This document shows, piece by piece, positions 36,201-48,633 of a stretch of DNA of 64,000 bases. Under the pieces are notes generated by a model. The model saw only the letters and a program-made list of their open reading frames with translations. It ran no database searches and had not been told where the DNA came from. Positions within the stretch are counted from its first letter, which is position 1; every line of letters starts with the position of its first letter. The stretch comes from Rhizophagus clarus. Lineage: Eukaryota; Glomeromycota; Glomeromycetes; Glomerales; Glomeraceae. A program made the position numbers and the translations under genes. The stretch covers positions 434,001 to 498,000 of the forward strand of contig BLAL01000169.1 in the NCBI GenBank assembly GCA_015698045.1, read 5' to 3'.

Positions 36201-36789
36201 TTCGAATTTTTCATTAGCATGTTCCCTTACCTTGGAAATAAAAAAGTATACAATAATAAAATTTAATTTTAATTAATAGAATATGTAAATACTAGATTAA
36301 TTAATAAATTGCACAACTTTAAGTTTTCAAACTTGTAAGTAAATAAAGTTTGAAAAAATGTTTTCTTGTTCGAAATTAACCGTTAAAAATTCTAAAATCA
36401 ACCAATCAAAAACATTATTTAAGTCACATGATAAGGGTCGCTATGTGTGATAGGGTCGCCAAGTAATAACACCCTATTTATTATATTAAAATTTAACTCA
36501 TTATAATTTATTGCTTAGAAATTTTGATTTATTCTTTAACTTATAAATATACGGAATACATTGTGTACAAATTCTACTCCGAGAAAAGCTCAACCAAAAA
36601 TATAGCCCTTGCACTACGTAACGACCATGGTAATGTAATGTTAACTGAATTTCCTTTTGTACTTCTACTTTAAATACATTTTTCGTAATTCTCATTCTCA
36701 AGATTCTTTTTAATATACGTATAAAATTGTTGAAATTCTAATTGTGCTATTGAATTGGGTACAAAAAAGAATTAATTAACGAAAATCAA

Positions 36790-38340
36790 AAAGTAAAAAA
36801 AAAATTGTAATCATCATATCTCAAAATTTACATAGCGACAGCATATAAACTTTTTTCCAATTTCTATTTCTTTATTATAATCATTATTATTAATAATAAC
36901 AAGTTTCACTAAATCTTCTGCAGCTTTAACATAATATTGAAGTTGTCCTATCGAAAAAAAAAAAAATTCTTTATTGTGATCAAGTTATAAAATAATTCTC
37001 TAAAAACGATATAAAACTTACAATTGAAGTCTTCCACATTTCTCACTACTAATTACACTGTATAAAATGATCAATAAATTCATAAAAGTTTTATCCATAA
37101 CGGATAAATAAATCAGAAAACTTGATTTTCATAATTGAAAGACTTTTTAAATCCTCCATCAGCAATCAATTAGTATTTGATATGATCGATGAATTGAATG
37201 AAGGGCGTTAATTAAATTCCATAATCTTAAGATAATTCTGAGTACAGTGGCTATAATCTATAAACGAAAATAATATTATGTGACTAAACTTTTATAAATT
37301 ATAAATTAAATAATAAAAAGAAGAAATCAAACCAATAAAATGATAAAGCAACATGTATTGAACATTTCTAATATCAGTTTATTTTAAAGAATTTAGTAAG
37401 AAATTTTAGTTAATATTACGGGTCAAAGTTTGATAATTTTTAATAAAAATATAAAATTTCGGCTAGTTTCATGGAATTTTTGTGGATTTTACGAAAATCC
37501 CATGGAAATCCATAAAAATTCCATGTAATATGGCAAAAAAAAATTTTGCCGCTTGCGCAACAATTATTATATTTTAGCAAAATACTTTAAATAATAAGTT
37601 ACACATTATAAATAAATAAGATTTCAAATTTCGGACTATTGCATTGTCGTTTATAGGTTATTGTCACTATAGACCTAATCAAAAAGTATTTAATATTGTT
37701 TACATATAGTAATCTAGCAAATTATCTATTTGATCCAATATAATATTATCCTCAATAACAGAATCGGGACTATCACTACCAGCAAAAGCGACATCATTCG
37801 TATTTGATCAAAGAACTTATCAACTAATAGTGATAGCCATATCCTTTCTTTGAAATATATTCTTTTTAATTCATAGTTTTTTAAAGTTATTTAAAAGGAA
37901 ATTCTTTTTTTGATAATTCATTTAATCCTCGTTCAATTGCCTCTTCAACTAAAATTGGCTGCGGCATCAGTATTCTAACAAATCAAGACCATTTTCAGAT
38001 ATATCAGATATTAAAAACTTTGATGCAGAATCTTGTAAATGTCGAACCAAATCCGTAGACGTCCTGTTCATAAAGTTAAATTTAACCTAATAATAGTGAA
38101 TTAAAAAAATTTAAAAAATTTATTTTAGATGTAAAAAATTTTATCATAATCTCTAACTTTATAACAATCTCTTTCTGAAGGATCTTATTAAGCAAATAGT
38201 TAACGTTAACGTCGATAGGTCCCTTAAATAATAATGATAATTATGATAATTATATAAACTATTCTTTAACCCAATGCTTGTCACGTTTACCTTATAAAAA
38301 ACTTCATTGTTACGCACTAGAGCAAAATGGATGCAACATC
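36790..38340. repeat. Module X, copy 2 (with MITE insertion)
   Basis: Same block order as copies 1, 3 and 4. It provides the empty site for the MITE in copy 3 and is itself interrupted by the MITE at 37245-37669. Confidence 0.85.
37245..37669. mobile_element. 425-bp mariner-type MITE
   Basis: Left end CAGTGGCTATAATCTATAAA, right end the complement of TAGTGACAATAACCTATAAA; flanked by TA on both sides (37243-37244 and 37670-37671). The insert separates CTTAAGATAATTCTGAG from the CTAATCAAAAAGTATTTAAT flank of module X. No coding capacity. Confidence 0.75.
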
Positions 38341-38359
38341 ATTTGTTTTTTTTTTGAAA

Positions 38360-38980
38360 TTAATATTTCTCCTTTAAAAAAAAGGAAAATCTTCTACAAC
38401 AATGGTATTTGCAACTTAAAGATACTGTTGTACTAAATCTCAATCAAGATTTGCAATTACTGCGTCTAAGTGATGATAATTTTATTATGAAGTGTTCAAA
38501 TAATTATAATGAATTTACGATGAAAAGTATATAAAAATGTGCATATTCCAAAATATAAATTTTCAACTTATTTATAAAATTTTACAAAACATTGTGTATC
38601 ATGTTTAAAAATGGTTAAGCTATTTCGCTCATTATTCTTTTGACGATATATTTACTGAATGAAAAATAAAGCGATAAAATGATGTAATAAATACAATGTT
38701 ATTAATTTTTTTTTAAAAAAATAGCAAATCTCGTTAATGAATAGAACTATGAAGAACAAAGCAAAATCATTTTTTAAAAATAATTGCACATTCTAGATCT
38801 ACATTCTTATATCATCATTCCGTATTAAATTATAAAAAATAAATAAATATACAACCCATAATGTAAATTAATAATAGTAATAGTAAATAGTAATAATAAT
38901 TATCATTATGATGTCACTTTTATAATAATAATAATAATAACAAAATCATGTGTAAAACAATAGAACAACCTGCATTATAT
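38360..38980. repeat. Module X-flanking duplicate with GATACTGTTGTACTAAATC block
   Basis: GATACTGTTGTACTAAATCT and AATCAAGATTTGCAATTACT through AATTTACGATGAAAAGTATA recur at 44361-44460; the part after 38530 (TTATTCTTTTGACGATA, AATAAAGCGATAAAATGAT) matches 32230-32600 upstream of copy B. Confidence 0.75.
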
Positions 38981-38989
38981 TCTTCAATA

Positions 38990-40862
38990 ACAATAATTAA
39001 TCAAACTTTATTATATTTATAGTTAGATACTACTTCTTCAACAGGTCTCCATAAAATGCGATGAAAACCAATCACTAGAATAACAAATCCCTTAAGTTTA
39101 TTTGGATTTTATTTGGTTATCTTAATACGTTTATCAAATACTCCTGAACTAAAATAATCAACAGGTTTTCCTTTTGAGATTATATTCATATATGATCTTA
39201 ATTGACTTATTCCATTGTTTAATACTTCACCAATAGTTATTTGTTTTGTTTCTTGATGCTCTTTTGACCAATAAGTATATACCCTTTTTAATAAACATTC
39301 TTCATCTTCTTTTTCAAGAATTTTATCTAAATGTTCTAAATCATTTGCACCAAACTTATTTTTTTGATTTTTCATTAAACCAACTAATGAAATATATTTT
39401 AATTCCAAACTAATATTGTTATCACCTATTTCTTTTAATATAAAAATATCTGAATAACCAAAACGACCATTTCCTTTTTGTTTTTGGCCATCCATTATTA
39501 ATGATAGTTCTGGGATACGATATTTTAATGGCAGAAGGCTTTCAACAATTGCCTGGAGAACAGGCTCATCTGCAGAAAATAAAGACATCTGTGATCTTGA
39601 TAACAAAAATGTCTTTAAATTTTTTATAAATGGCATAATATTTCCTGCAACAAGATTTTCATATGCTGAAGCAACAAGAAGACCATCATTAACAACCTGC
39701 CTATATACTAATTTATCCTCATTTTGTTCTAAAATTTGAATTTGTTTCTTAAATGAATTGTCTGTATCAATATTATCATCTCTTGCTCTTTTTAGTTCTC
39801 TTGTTTGTCTATCATGAAAAATAAGTTTTTCATTCCATTTTTATTAAAATCAGATTCTAATATTTTGCCTGAACAATATATTTCACTTTCAATATCATTA
39901 TATGTATAGCAATTGCAAAATATTAAACGAATATCTTCTTCAAATTCTTCTAATCTTATTCTTCATTCTCTAATTTTGAATTTATAGTAAAAAGATCCAT
40001 TGGGTATTTTACAACCTTATTATTTTTCTCAATATATTCAAAAAATGAATAAGCATAAGATGTACTTGTAAGTTCATCAAGAATATCATAACAGAAGTTA
40101 ATATTTTTCTTGGAAAAATCTTTAACATTAGTATTTTGTGTTTGTTTTGGAAGAGATGTAATTGTAGTAATAGTAGTTGCTAAATTTTCTTTTTCACATT
40201 CTTTGATAACTCCTTCCCTATATGCTTGCAACCTGTTTGGATAACGTAAACGTTCTGTATTCATCTGTTATAAGAGTTAAGAAATAGATTATTAGTAGTG
40301 TGCTAAATTTTTTATTTAGTGATGAAAGAAGGTACATAGCCAATTCCTCCTCCAGAATTAGCAGACTTTATCAACAACAAAGTTAGGGCGCCTGAGTTGA
40401 GAGCTTGGGCTGGTTACCAAGGGTGTCAAAACAGTAATTCTCCTTAAGTGACTACGCTGAGTATTAGGAGTTACCCATACTTTGCAAAATAAAAAACAAA
40501 CACACCTTTTTCTTTAATTCAACAAAAGTATTTGGTTCTAATAATCTTTGGCTGCATTCCAAAAAGCGTTTATACCAAGTAATATCAAAACTTTGCCACT
40601 TGATTGATGTTAGTGAAGAATTAGTTAGTGAAGGAAGTGAAGCAGAAATAACATCCCGGTTAAGATTTAAAAATCCTTTATAAGTTCAATTATTTTTTGA
40701 TTCATTTAAGTAAGAGACAAGGGCTAATAACAATAATAAAGTTGATTAGAAATTGAATAAATTAAATAAACTCTTGCTAGGTATTGCAAAATTTTCTTAC
40801 CTTCATAACCAATATAGTTTTCAGTTATTATACTATTTTCAGTTGCCGCATTCATCATGAAA
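38990..40862 (-). pseudogene. Bromodomain / PD-(D/E)XK-type nuclease gene, copy C (most complete)
   Basis: Minus strand: 5' exon near 40860 (MMNAATENSIITENYIGYE-like), second exon ending at about 40508, then MNTERLRYPNRLQAY at 40264 through the bromodomain and NLVAGNIMPFIKNLKTFLL into the nuclease part: PLKYRIPELSLIMDG, GRFGYSDIFIL, NISLELKYISLVGL, and a helical C-terminus TIGEVLNNGISQLRSYM. SDIF plus ELK supply the D...ExK triad of the PD-(D/E)XK fold. Relative to copy A there is a 4-base loss after LENEE and a 1-base loss near FNKKWNEK, and the C-terminal tail (ILWRPVEEVVSNYKYN) is out of frame, so it is a recent pseudogene. Confidence 0.85.
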
Positions 40863-41029
40863 TATTATACAAAGATAAAGTTAATATATTTGTGTTAAAA
40901 AAAAGGGAAAAGTTAAAAGTATTTGTAAAAAAAATTAAAGTATTTTACAAAGTACAAATAACAAGCCAGATGAGAGAAATTATGGATCTTAAATGCAATA
41001 TATATATATATAGATGATGACTTGGACTG

Positions 41030-42000
41030 ACGCATCAATGCATAAAAATTAAGCACTCCAAGTGACTTTACTGACTCACTATTATGAATAATGATAAAGT
41101 ATATATACGTCTATGTTGTTATAGTTGTGATATTTTGCATCACAATATTGCAGTCTATGTAAAAATGAAAAAAAATTAGTTTTAATAAATAAGTATTGCT
41201 CGCATTGTATTGTAATTTACACATTTTTTTAATTAATATAATATTATATAAATCATGGTGGGCTATTATGTATTTATATTCGATGAAATATGATTAGTCA
41301 GTTAATAATAATATATAATTTTTGCTAATTTGACTAATAATGATAACAGACTGTACATAAAAAGTTTAATTTTTGCTGCTCTTTTAATAGAACTAATCTG
41401 ACTTATTATTATGAATAATGAATGATAAACTGTATATGTAGAATGGAAAAAAACAAACTAATTTAATTAATAAGTATTACTCACTTTGTATGTATTATTG
41501 TTATCATTAACAGTAACATTAAATTATTATCTTTTCCGTAATTGTATTAAAAATACTAAATTCGTTTTTCAACTTTACTATTACTTGCTTTAGGTACAAA
41601 AAATTAGTTATGTAGTGTGTACTTGAATCATACACTGGTATTATAAAGTGAAGAAAGACGTGTATAAACTAGAATTTATTACAATATATAAAGGAGGACT
41701 GGTTTAATCAGGTCTTGTAAAATTCGGTAACTAATACATGATAAGTCCCATAGTGAAAAATATTATGATTGTAATGACCACTTTGAACTTTTATTATTTT
41801 GAGTTTTTTTTTGCAGTTAAATAACCTGTTAAAATATTTATTTTTATTATATAAAGAAATTTATTTATGTATAAGTTTAACAATCTAAAAAAATTTTTTT
41901 TCCTTTTTCAATAAAAATGGATCATACTATATAAAAAATTAAAAAATTGGAAATCCTTGGTAAAAAGGATATTGATGATATGAATAATAATTAAATAGAA
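41030..42000. repeat. Upstream segmental duplicate of 33565-34344
   Basis: Same ordered blocks as upstream of copy B, with an extra internal stretch of about 150 bases near 41215-41380. It joins directly to module X copy 3 at 42003 without a spacer, showing that the duplication unit is [X - gene - upstream]. Confidence 0.85.
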
Positions 42001-42218
42001 ATATAATAATCTAGCAAATTTATAAATAATCATATTTGATCCACAATAATATTATCCTCAATAACAGAATTGGGACTCACCACCACCAATAAAAGTGACA
42101 TCATTCGTATTTGATCAAAGAACTAACTCATCAACTAATAGTGATAGCCATATCCTTTCTTTGAAATATATTCTTTCTAATTCATAGTTTATTAAAGTTG
42201 TTTAAAGAAATTTTGATA

Positions 42219-42868
42219 CCCTATAAAAAATAAATGTCCGGAAAATGTTATCAAAAATGTCTGGAAAATGTCCGGAATAAATCTGATGTGTCCGGAAAAT
42301 GTCCACTTTTTTGGTACATGTCTGACACACTTCTGATACTTAAAATTTTGACATGTCCTAACTTTGTCCAGAATTTGTCCAGTATTTGTTCAGTATAAAA
42401 TTTTGGACAAATTCTGGACAGTTAAACCTGGACAAATTCTGGACATAGTAAAAAAACCAGATAGACAAATTCCGGACATGAAAAAGTTCAGGACAAATTC
42501 TGGATACTATTTCCAAAAAAGGATAAATTAATTTTGTAAAAAAATGCAAAAATCACAAAACTGACATTCAAAATCTTTTCTGTCGTACTAATTAAAATTG
42601 CAGAGCAGGCAAAAATACTATATATCTATGATATAAAAATTTTGGGTTAAGGAATAATGATGATCATCTATCCATTGATCATCTTTTGTGGCAAAATTTT
42701 ACGAAAATACATTTCTGGACAATTTCAGGACAAATTCCTAATATCCCGGAAATGCAGTGTTTTCGGAACAGTTTCCGGATACACAGTGTCCAGAATTTCC
42801 GGACAATTATTTAGACAATTTTTCTGGACATTTTCTGGACATTATCAGGACACTTATTTTTTATAGGG
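42219..42868. mobile_element. 650-bp MITE packed with TCCGGA-type motifs, empty site known
   Basis: Ends CCCTATAAAAAATAAATGTC and the complement CCCTATAAAAAATAAGTGTC, flanked by ATA on both sides (42216-42218, 42869-42871). Module X copy 2 at about 37915 reads TTTGATAATTCATTTAATCC without the insert, so it gives the empty site. The interior is nearly all short inverted and direct motifs such as GTCCGGAAAATGT, TTCTGGACA and AATTCTGGAC. No open frame worth noting. Superfamily unclear: a 3-base duplication fits PIF/Harbinger or CACTA-like elements. Confidence 0.9.
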
Positions 42869-43212
42869 ATAATTCATTTAATCCTCGTTCAATTTCTTCT
42901 TTAACTAAAATTGACTGTGGCATCAGTATTCTAACAAATCAAGACCATTTTCAGATATATCAGATATCAAAAACTTTGTTGTGGGATTTTGTAAATCTGT
43001 AGATATCCTGTTCATAAAGTTAAATTTAACCTAATAATAGTGAATTAAATAATTTTAAAAAATTTATTTTAGATGTATAAAATAGAAAACCTTTGTTATA
43101 ATCGCTAACTTCTTTCTGAGAGATCTTATTAAGCAAATATTTAACATTAACGTCGTAGGTCCCTTAAATAATAATGATAATTGTGATAATTATATAAACT
43201 ATAATAATTAAT

Positions 43213-44014
43213 TTTTTTTTTTTTTTTTTTTTTAAAATTAGTAGCGCGTATTTTATTAAATTTTATATATCTTCAATACATGATAAAATTAATTAAATAC
43301 ACTTATAAAATAGATATATCTATTCTATATAACTAATTTGATCTGTAAAATAAACTTTTGAATTTAGTATTATATCTATTCTAAAGTATTTAATAAATTC
43401 TATTTCTCTAAAGAATCTGTTTTATCGCTTTTATTATTTATCTATCGGGAATAATTTCTGAATGGTATTCCATCCTCCATCCCTTTTTCCTGTGTTTGTA
43501 GTTCTTCCTATTGATCGTTCATACGTTACTAATTTAATAATTTCGTTCTGTTTTTGTTTTTTATTTTTTTCTTTATTATTATTATTTTTTTGTGTTTTAT
43601 TGTTTTTTGATTCTTGTGATTTTCCATCTTCCTTCTTCCTTTTTCTTTTATCTCCTTTAGTTATCCCCTGTTGTTTTTCAATTATGATCATTTTTTTGGT
43701 TCTTTTGTGCCAGATTTCTTTTTTAATGTTATCGTAGCATAGTTCCCAAAGTCTTTTAACCATTTCTCTAGATCCCTTTTTCTTTTTTCCTATATTATTG
43801 AGATTCTTATTAAAGATGCCTATCAATAATTCCCAGTATTTCATTTTATTAGTTAGTATTTTGAACTCGCTATCTAGAAATATTACGAATTCTGCTTTTA
43901 TTTCATTAAAAGTCTCTATGTTGTCAAAGTTCTTATTAACGTTATCTTCGTTCTTTTGTTCTTTGTTGTGATCTTCATTCTTATTTAGCTGTTCATTAAT
44001 ATCTTTTTCAATTT
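43213..44014 (-). mobile_element. Poly(A)-tailed retroposon (LINE-like), 5'-truncated, 15-bp target duplication
   Basis: On the minus strand the insert ends in a run of about 20 A (T run at 43213-43232). It is flanked by ACTATAATAATTAAT (43198-43212) and ACTATGATAATTAAT (44015-44029), a 15-base duplication with one mismatch. The corresponding site in module X copy 1 (about 31783) is empty. A 136-codon frame (43844-43434) has MKYWELLIGIFNKNL and a lysine-rich body, resembling the linker of fungal LINE ORFs, but no reverse transcriptase motifs are present. Target-primed insertion is well supported; family assignment is tentative. Confidence 0.8.
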
Positions 44015-44644
44015 ACTATGATAATTAATTAATTATGATCATATTCTTTAGTTGCCATGTTTCTTTATTAAAAAACTTCATCATTACACACTAGAGCAAA
44101 ATCTAGCAAAATGGATGCACAACATTTTTTTTTTTTTGATTTGAAAAAAAAATACATCAGAAAAGCATAAACGCTTCACTATACATCAATTATACAAACC
44201 TATTATCTATTCCAATATACTTTTAAACTATTGTTATTCAATCTGATTGTATTATACAGTATACATATGCTTTTACCTATTTATGTTTTCGTTATTTTGT
44301 TAATTTTCTTTGCTTTTTGAAAAAAAAAATATTAATATTTCACCTTTAAAAAAAAAGATACTGTTGTACTAAATCTCAATCAAGATTTGCAATTACTGCG
44401 TCAAAGTGATGATAATTTTATTATGAGGTGTTTAAATAATTATAATAATTTACGATAAAAGTATATAGGATAAAATGGGGGTTCTGGGACAAGATTTCCG
44501 AATAGGTATAATTAGTGTAAGCCTCTCCTAGCTTATTTCCCGATATACGAAATTTATGTAATCTTTTGAGATCCAAATTCGTTTGCAACCTCAGGAAACA
44601 TATCGAAATCTAATATCGAATTCAGACTTAAGATCAAGCTGGGC

Positions 44645-44857
44645 TCAAATCCTGTTAACATATCCATCTTGCCCAAATTTTTTGTTTACAAGATAAAGAA
44701 GAACACCATCTTTGTTAACGTACTGACCGATTTTTAATCTCAAATAATATAACAAAAAAAGTATGCTATATTGCTTGGGTTTAAAAAAGGCTAAAAGCAC
44801 TGAGGACCAAAGTGTCTGAGTGTCCTCACAGGCCGTAAATGCAAACTCATTTTGCAT
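44645..44857 (-). CDS. Hypothetical small frame, unknown
   Basis: A 70-codon minus-strand frame whose second half (RLKIGQYVNKDGVLLYLVNK) has unbiased composition compared with surrounding AT-rich junk. It lies beside the Polinton-like region. No family recognised; could be an exon of a broken gene. Confidence 0.25.
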   Translation of the reverse strand: MQNEFAFTACEDTQTLWSSVLLAFFKPKQYSILFLLYYLRLKIGQYVNKDGVLLYLVNKKFGQDGYVNRI

Positions 44858-45070
44858 ATCAGATTTTATGTTATCCTAGAATTAATTCTAAAGCTGATTC
44901 ATTAACGTAAACAAATTCAGGATAAGCCTCACCTCAAAGAGGTGAGATTTATCCTGTCCGGTATCCAAATTCTTGATTAAAAAAAAATTGAGTCTATTCT
45001 AGCATACCATTATTTTCTTGATATACAGGAAACCATTTTAAAGTCAATTCATTTAAAAATAAGTCTTACC

Positions 45071-45247
45071 TCAAAGTATAACCTTTTCATTATATTGATC
45101 ATATATCAAGGCCTTATCCCGAAGAATATTCACATAGCGAATCTGATAATTGCTCTTATTACAATAGCTACATAAGTCATTATCAATCCCTGGAGGTTTA
45201 TTTATCTTTGTAGGTCTACCACATGCTCTGCATGGTAGGCGTAACAT
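45071..45247 (-). CDS. Small zinc-ribbon-like protein, 58 aa
   Basis: The minus-strand frame MLRLPCRACGRPTKINKPPG followed by LCSYCNKSNYQIRYVNILRD has two CxxC pairs about 21 residues apart, a plausible zinc ribbon, and a complete start and stop. It is divergently placed about 110 bases from the first frame of the Polinton-like region and may belong to the same element. It is not recognised beyond the metal-binding pattern. Confidence 0.45.
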   Translation of the reverse strand: MLRLPCRACGRPTKINKPPGIDNDLCSYCNKSNYQIRYVNILRDKALIYDQYNEKVIL

Positions 45248-48200
45248 AGCCCTTATTTTTCTTATAAATTCGAAAATATAAAAAAAAAGGTAATTAAATA
45301 TTAGAGGTCATAGGATTAAATATTTTAAATTGAGAAAAAGTTTACATGATATATAACAGGTGAGACTTATTGATAACATACCTAGATCAGATAAAAAAGA
45401 TACTACATGTGTTTGCTGTGGATATAAATTTACAAGACCAGCTAAACTTCATCAGCATTATCAAAGTAATAAAAATCAATGCAATCAGCCACCAGAAGAT
45501 AATACTCAAAGGAGTGTACCCAGACCTCTATCACTAACACCCGCTCCAGTAGTTCACGCCTGAGAAAAGGATCAAAGAAGGGAAAAACCTGAGCCTATTC
45601 AAGCTCCCATTCTGAAAGACAAAAATCAAGAGAATGATCCCAAAACAGGTCCCAGCCTATCAACCCAAGCAAATAGAGAAGAGCAGGCAGAACCTAGCGA
45701 GGTCACTCAAGATAAGTTTATTGATAGGCATGCAAGAAAGCCTAGAGAGCATATGAAAACATGGGGTGCCAGATTGCGCCGAAGATGGTTTGAAGTTACT
45801 GGCGAAGAACTTGATTTGCCACTAAACTTAAAGGAATGTCAGCGTCTACATCATGATCTATTACAAGCTGATGATGAGGCTTTCAAGGAAAATATTCCTC
45901 AAGAGATAGGACCTAGCGCAGTTGAGCGACAAGACGCTCAAGAGCAAGACGCAATCCCAAAAGAACCTACTCAGGAGGAGATTATCTTCAAAGAATGTCC
46001 AGTTGGAAGGGATCCAGAAAGACCGCATAGAAATCGTTCTTTAATGAGCAAATGGGTGGGCAAAATTCCCCATCCTGATGGCAATCCAACATATGATTTT
46101 ATTCAACCAATAGCTAAGCAAGAAGAATATAAAAAATTGCCATACATACCTCAACTTATAGGATTAATTCGTCCAAAAATAAAGGAAGTTCTTCAAACAG
46201 AGCTTCGTAAAAAAGATCAAATAAAATCAGCCATAGTAGCATTGTGCCAATATTCAATTACTAAAAGAAATCCAGATGATATAAGCGAACCAGTAGAAGT
46301 AGAGAAATATCATAGAGGAAATATGCGAGCAATTCTTTTAGAAGAGGATATAGAGGAGCACATAACCAAAACTATTGGGGAAATAGATATGCAAATTGAG
46401 GAAACATTAAAGAAAGGATCTGGTTATATTCTCAAACGAATTCTTGAAATATCTATTGAGACATATACACTTCGTAGAGCTCTTGAAGGATCTTACATCC
46501 CTACTCCCAAGAAATTAGCTAATACAAAGAGTACAATCAATCCAGATAATCAAGGTCTCATTAATCCAGAAACGAATAGGCCTTCAGAAAGATGTCTTCA
46601 AGGTGCATTGGGTACATATTTTGCTCATCAGGATGGACATACAGATCATCTAAAACAAATCTTTCGAGCTAAGAAATACAAGCCCTATTTAGATATTGTT
46701 AAGTTAGATGGTATCCCAATGCCCACTCCCATCTGTTCACATATATTTGATAAGATTGAAAAGATGAATCCAGATATCTCCATCAGTGTCTGGGGATGGA
46801 ATGAAGAATCGGCCATCCCAAAAGCTGTAATAGCTAGCAAAAACTTTAAAAGAAAACATAAAATTCGATTATTGGCTCTCACAGATATTATCAAATCTGA
46901 GGATGGAGATAAATACGGGCAAAAGAACCACTTTCTCTGGATCAAAAATCATAGCAAATTAATATATGGGGATACTGCGCATAAAGAAAAGAAGTATCTA
47001 TGTGATGGATGCTTTCAAAGCTGGCTCTCTGAAAAAACTCTAGAACGTCATTTAGAATGGTGTCCAGGATTACATGAAAATGCACCCCAGAGAGTTGCAA
47101 TACCCATAAAAGGGGTTAATGATTTTGAGGGCTTCAAAAACTATGGTAGGATGATCAATGCCCCATGTGTCATCATAGCTGATTTCAAGGCTGATAACAA
47201 GAAGTGTGATGAAGCATATGGTGGAAGCATGCGAAAACTAACTGAACAGAAGGCTAATAGTTTCTGCTACCTGGTTCACTGGATTGACACTGGAGATGTA
47301 TGGGTCCATTCCTATACAGAGGAGAAAATGCCACCCAAGAATTTGTTCAAAGAATCGATCAGGAATTGGTCAAAATCAATGAGGTCCTAGCTATCAAGCA
47401 TGAGCGAATTGAGACTGAGAAAGACAAGAAAAGATTTGCTGAAGCTATTAGCTGTTGGATTTGCAAAGGTAAGTTCGATATAGATACAAATGAAATAGAG
47501 CGCTTAGAAGATAAAATAACCTATCTTAAAGAGAAGCTAAAAAACTTTAAAAAAGAGTTAGCAGAATATAATGGCATCCAAACAACTATTGATAAGGCAA
47601 CTAAAGCTATTGTCAGCAAAAAAGCTAAGGCTAATAAGGTTTGGGATCATTGCCATATCACAGGTAAGTTTCATGGATCAGCTCATAGGGATTGCAATCT
47701 CAAACTCCAGATTCAAGCTTGGAAGACCCAATCCCAGTTATTTTTCACAACTTCTGGGGTTATGATTCTCACTTGGTTTGTGAATCTATTGGACGATCAG
47801 CTAATGCTCTTCATATCCAAGTCATAGCTGAAACATTTGAGCAATATAAGTCTATGAAGGTAGGTCAGCTCAAATATATTGATAGCCAGCAGTTCATGAA
47901 CAATAGCTTGGCAAATCTCACAAAAAACTTGGGCAACGACCACCCAATTACCAGCCAGCACTTTAAAGGCTTTACTCCAGGCCATATTTTCCTAGCAACT
48001 CGTAAGGGAATATATTGTTATAACTATATTGATTCTCAAGATAGATTCTTGGAGACTGAACTCCTACCAATTCATGAATTTACTACAACTCTAAAAGGGA
48101 AGATTTCACAGGAAGACTACCACCATGCACAAAATGTATGGAAAACATATGGCTGTAAAAATCTAGGTGAGTACCATGATCTTTATCTTAAAATTGACGT

Positions 48201-48633
48201 ACTCTCTCTTGCAGATGTCTGGACCCAATTCTGAAAGACATGCATAAAATATTATGAGCTCGATCCCAGCCACTATGTCTCTGCCCCATCCTTATCCTGG
48301 AATGCTATGCTCAAGAAAACTGGGGTTAAGATCGAACTATTTACAGATATGTCTATGCATGACTTCATCGAAAAGGCCAAAAGGGGTGGCATCTCTAAGG
48401 CTTGTAAGCGATATTTCAAAGCCAATAATCCCAAGATGGGTAATGCATTCAACCCATCCAAACCCACATCATGGATCTCATATGTGGACGCAAATAATCT
48501 CTATGGCTGGGCGATGAGTCAGTTCTTACCTATTTAAAATTATCAATGGGAAGCTAGCCGGGAATACCTTCTAAAAAACCCTGCTATGCAAAAGAAATAT
48601 CTCGAAAAAATTTTTAAGACTAAGGCAAATGCC

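Larger units (their letters stand above)
34354..36474. mobile_element. MULE-like non-autonomous element, 2.1 kb, 9-bp target duplication
   Basis: Imperfect terminal inverted repeats of about 75 bases: left GGGAAAATGTCG...GGCGACC...ATCACGTGA...TTTTGATTGG; the right end is the complement of GGGTGTTATTACTTGGCGACC...ATCATGTGA...TTTTGATTGG. A perfect 9-base duplication TATTTATTA flanks it (34345-34353, 36475-36483). Long terminal repeats plus a 9-base duplication are the Mutator-like signature. No transposase inside; the interior holds spliced-looking micro-exons and a pyrimidine tract. Confidence 0.85.
42003..44460. repeat. Module X, copy 3 (interrupted by a MITE and a retroposon)
   Basis: Begins ATAATCTAGCAAATTTATAA and follows copies 1 and 2 block by block to GATACTGTTGTACTAAATC at 44361, except for clean insertions at 42219-42868 and 43213-44014. 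Confidence 0.85.

Noticed and set aside
35421-36276. Long open frames rich in F, L and S (up to 238 codons)
   Set aside because: All three frames of a polypyrimidine tract are open and translate to low-complexity sequence. No membrane-protein pattern beyond composition.
42358-43002. Frames with repeated FPDN/SGQF-like peptides
   Set aside because: Produced by the short motif repeats of the 650-bp MITE.
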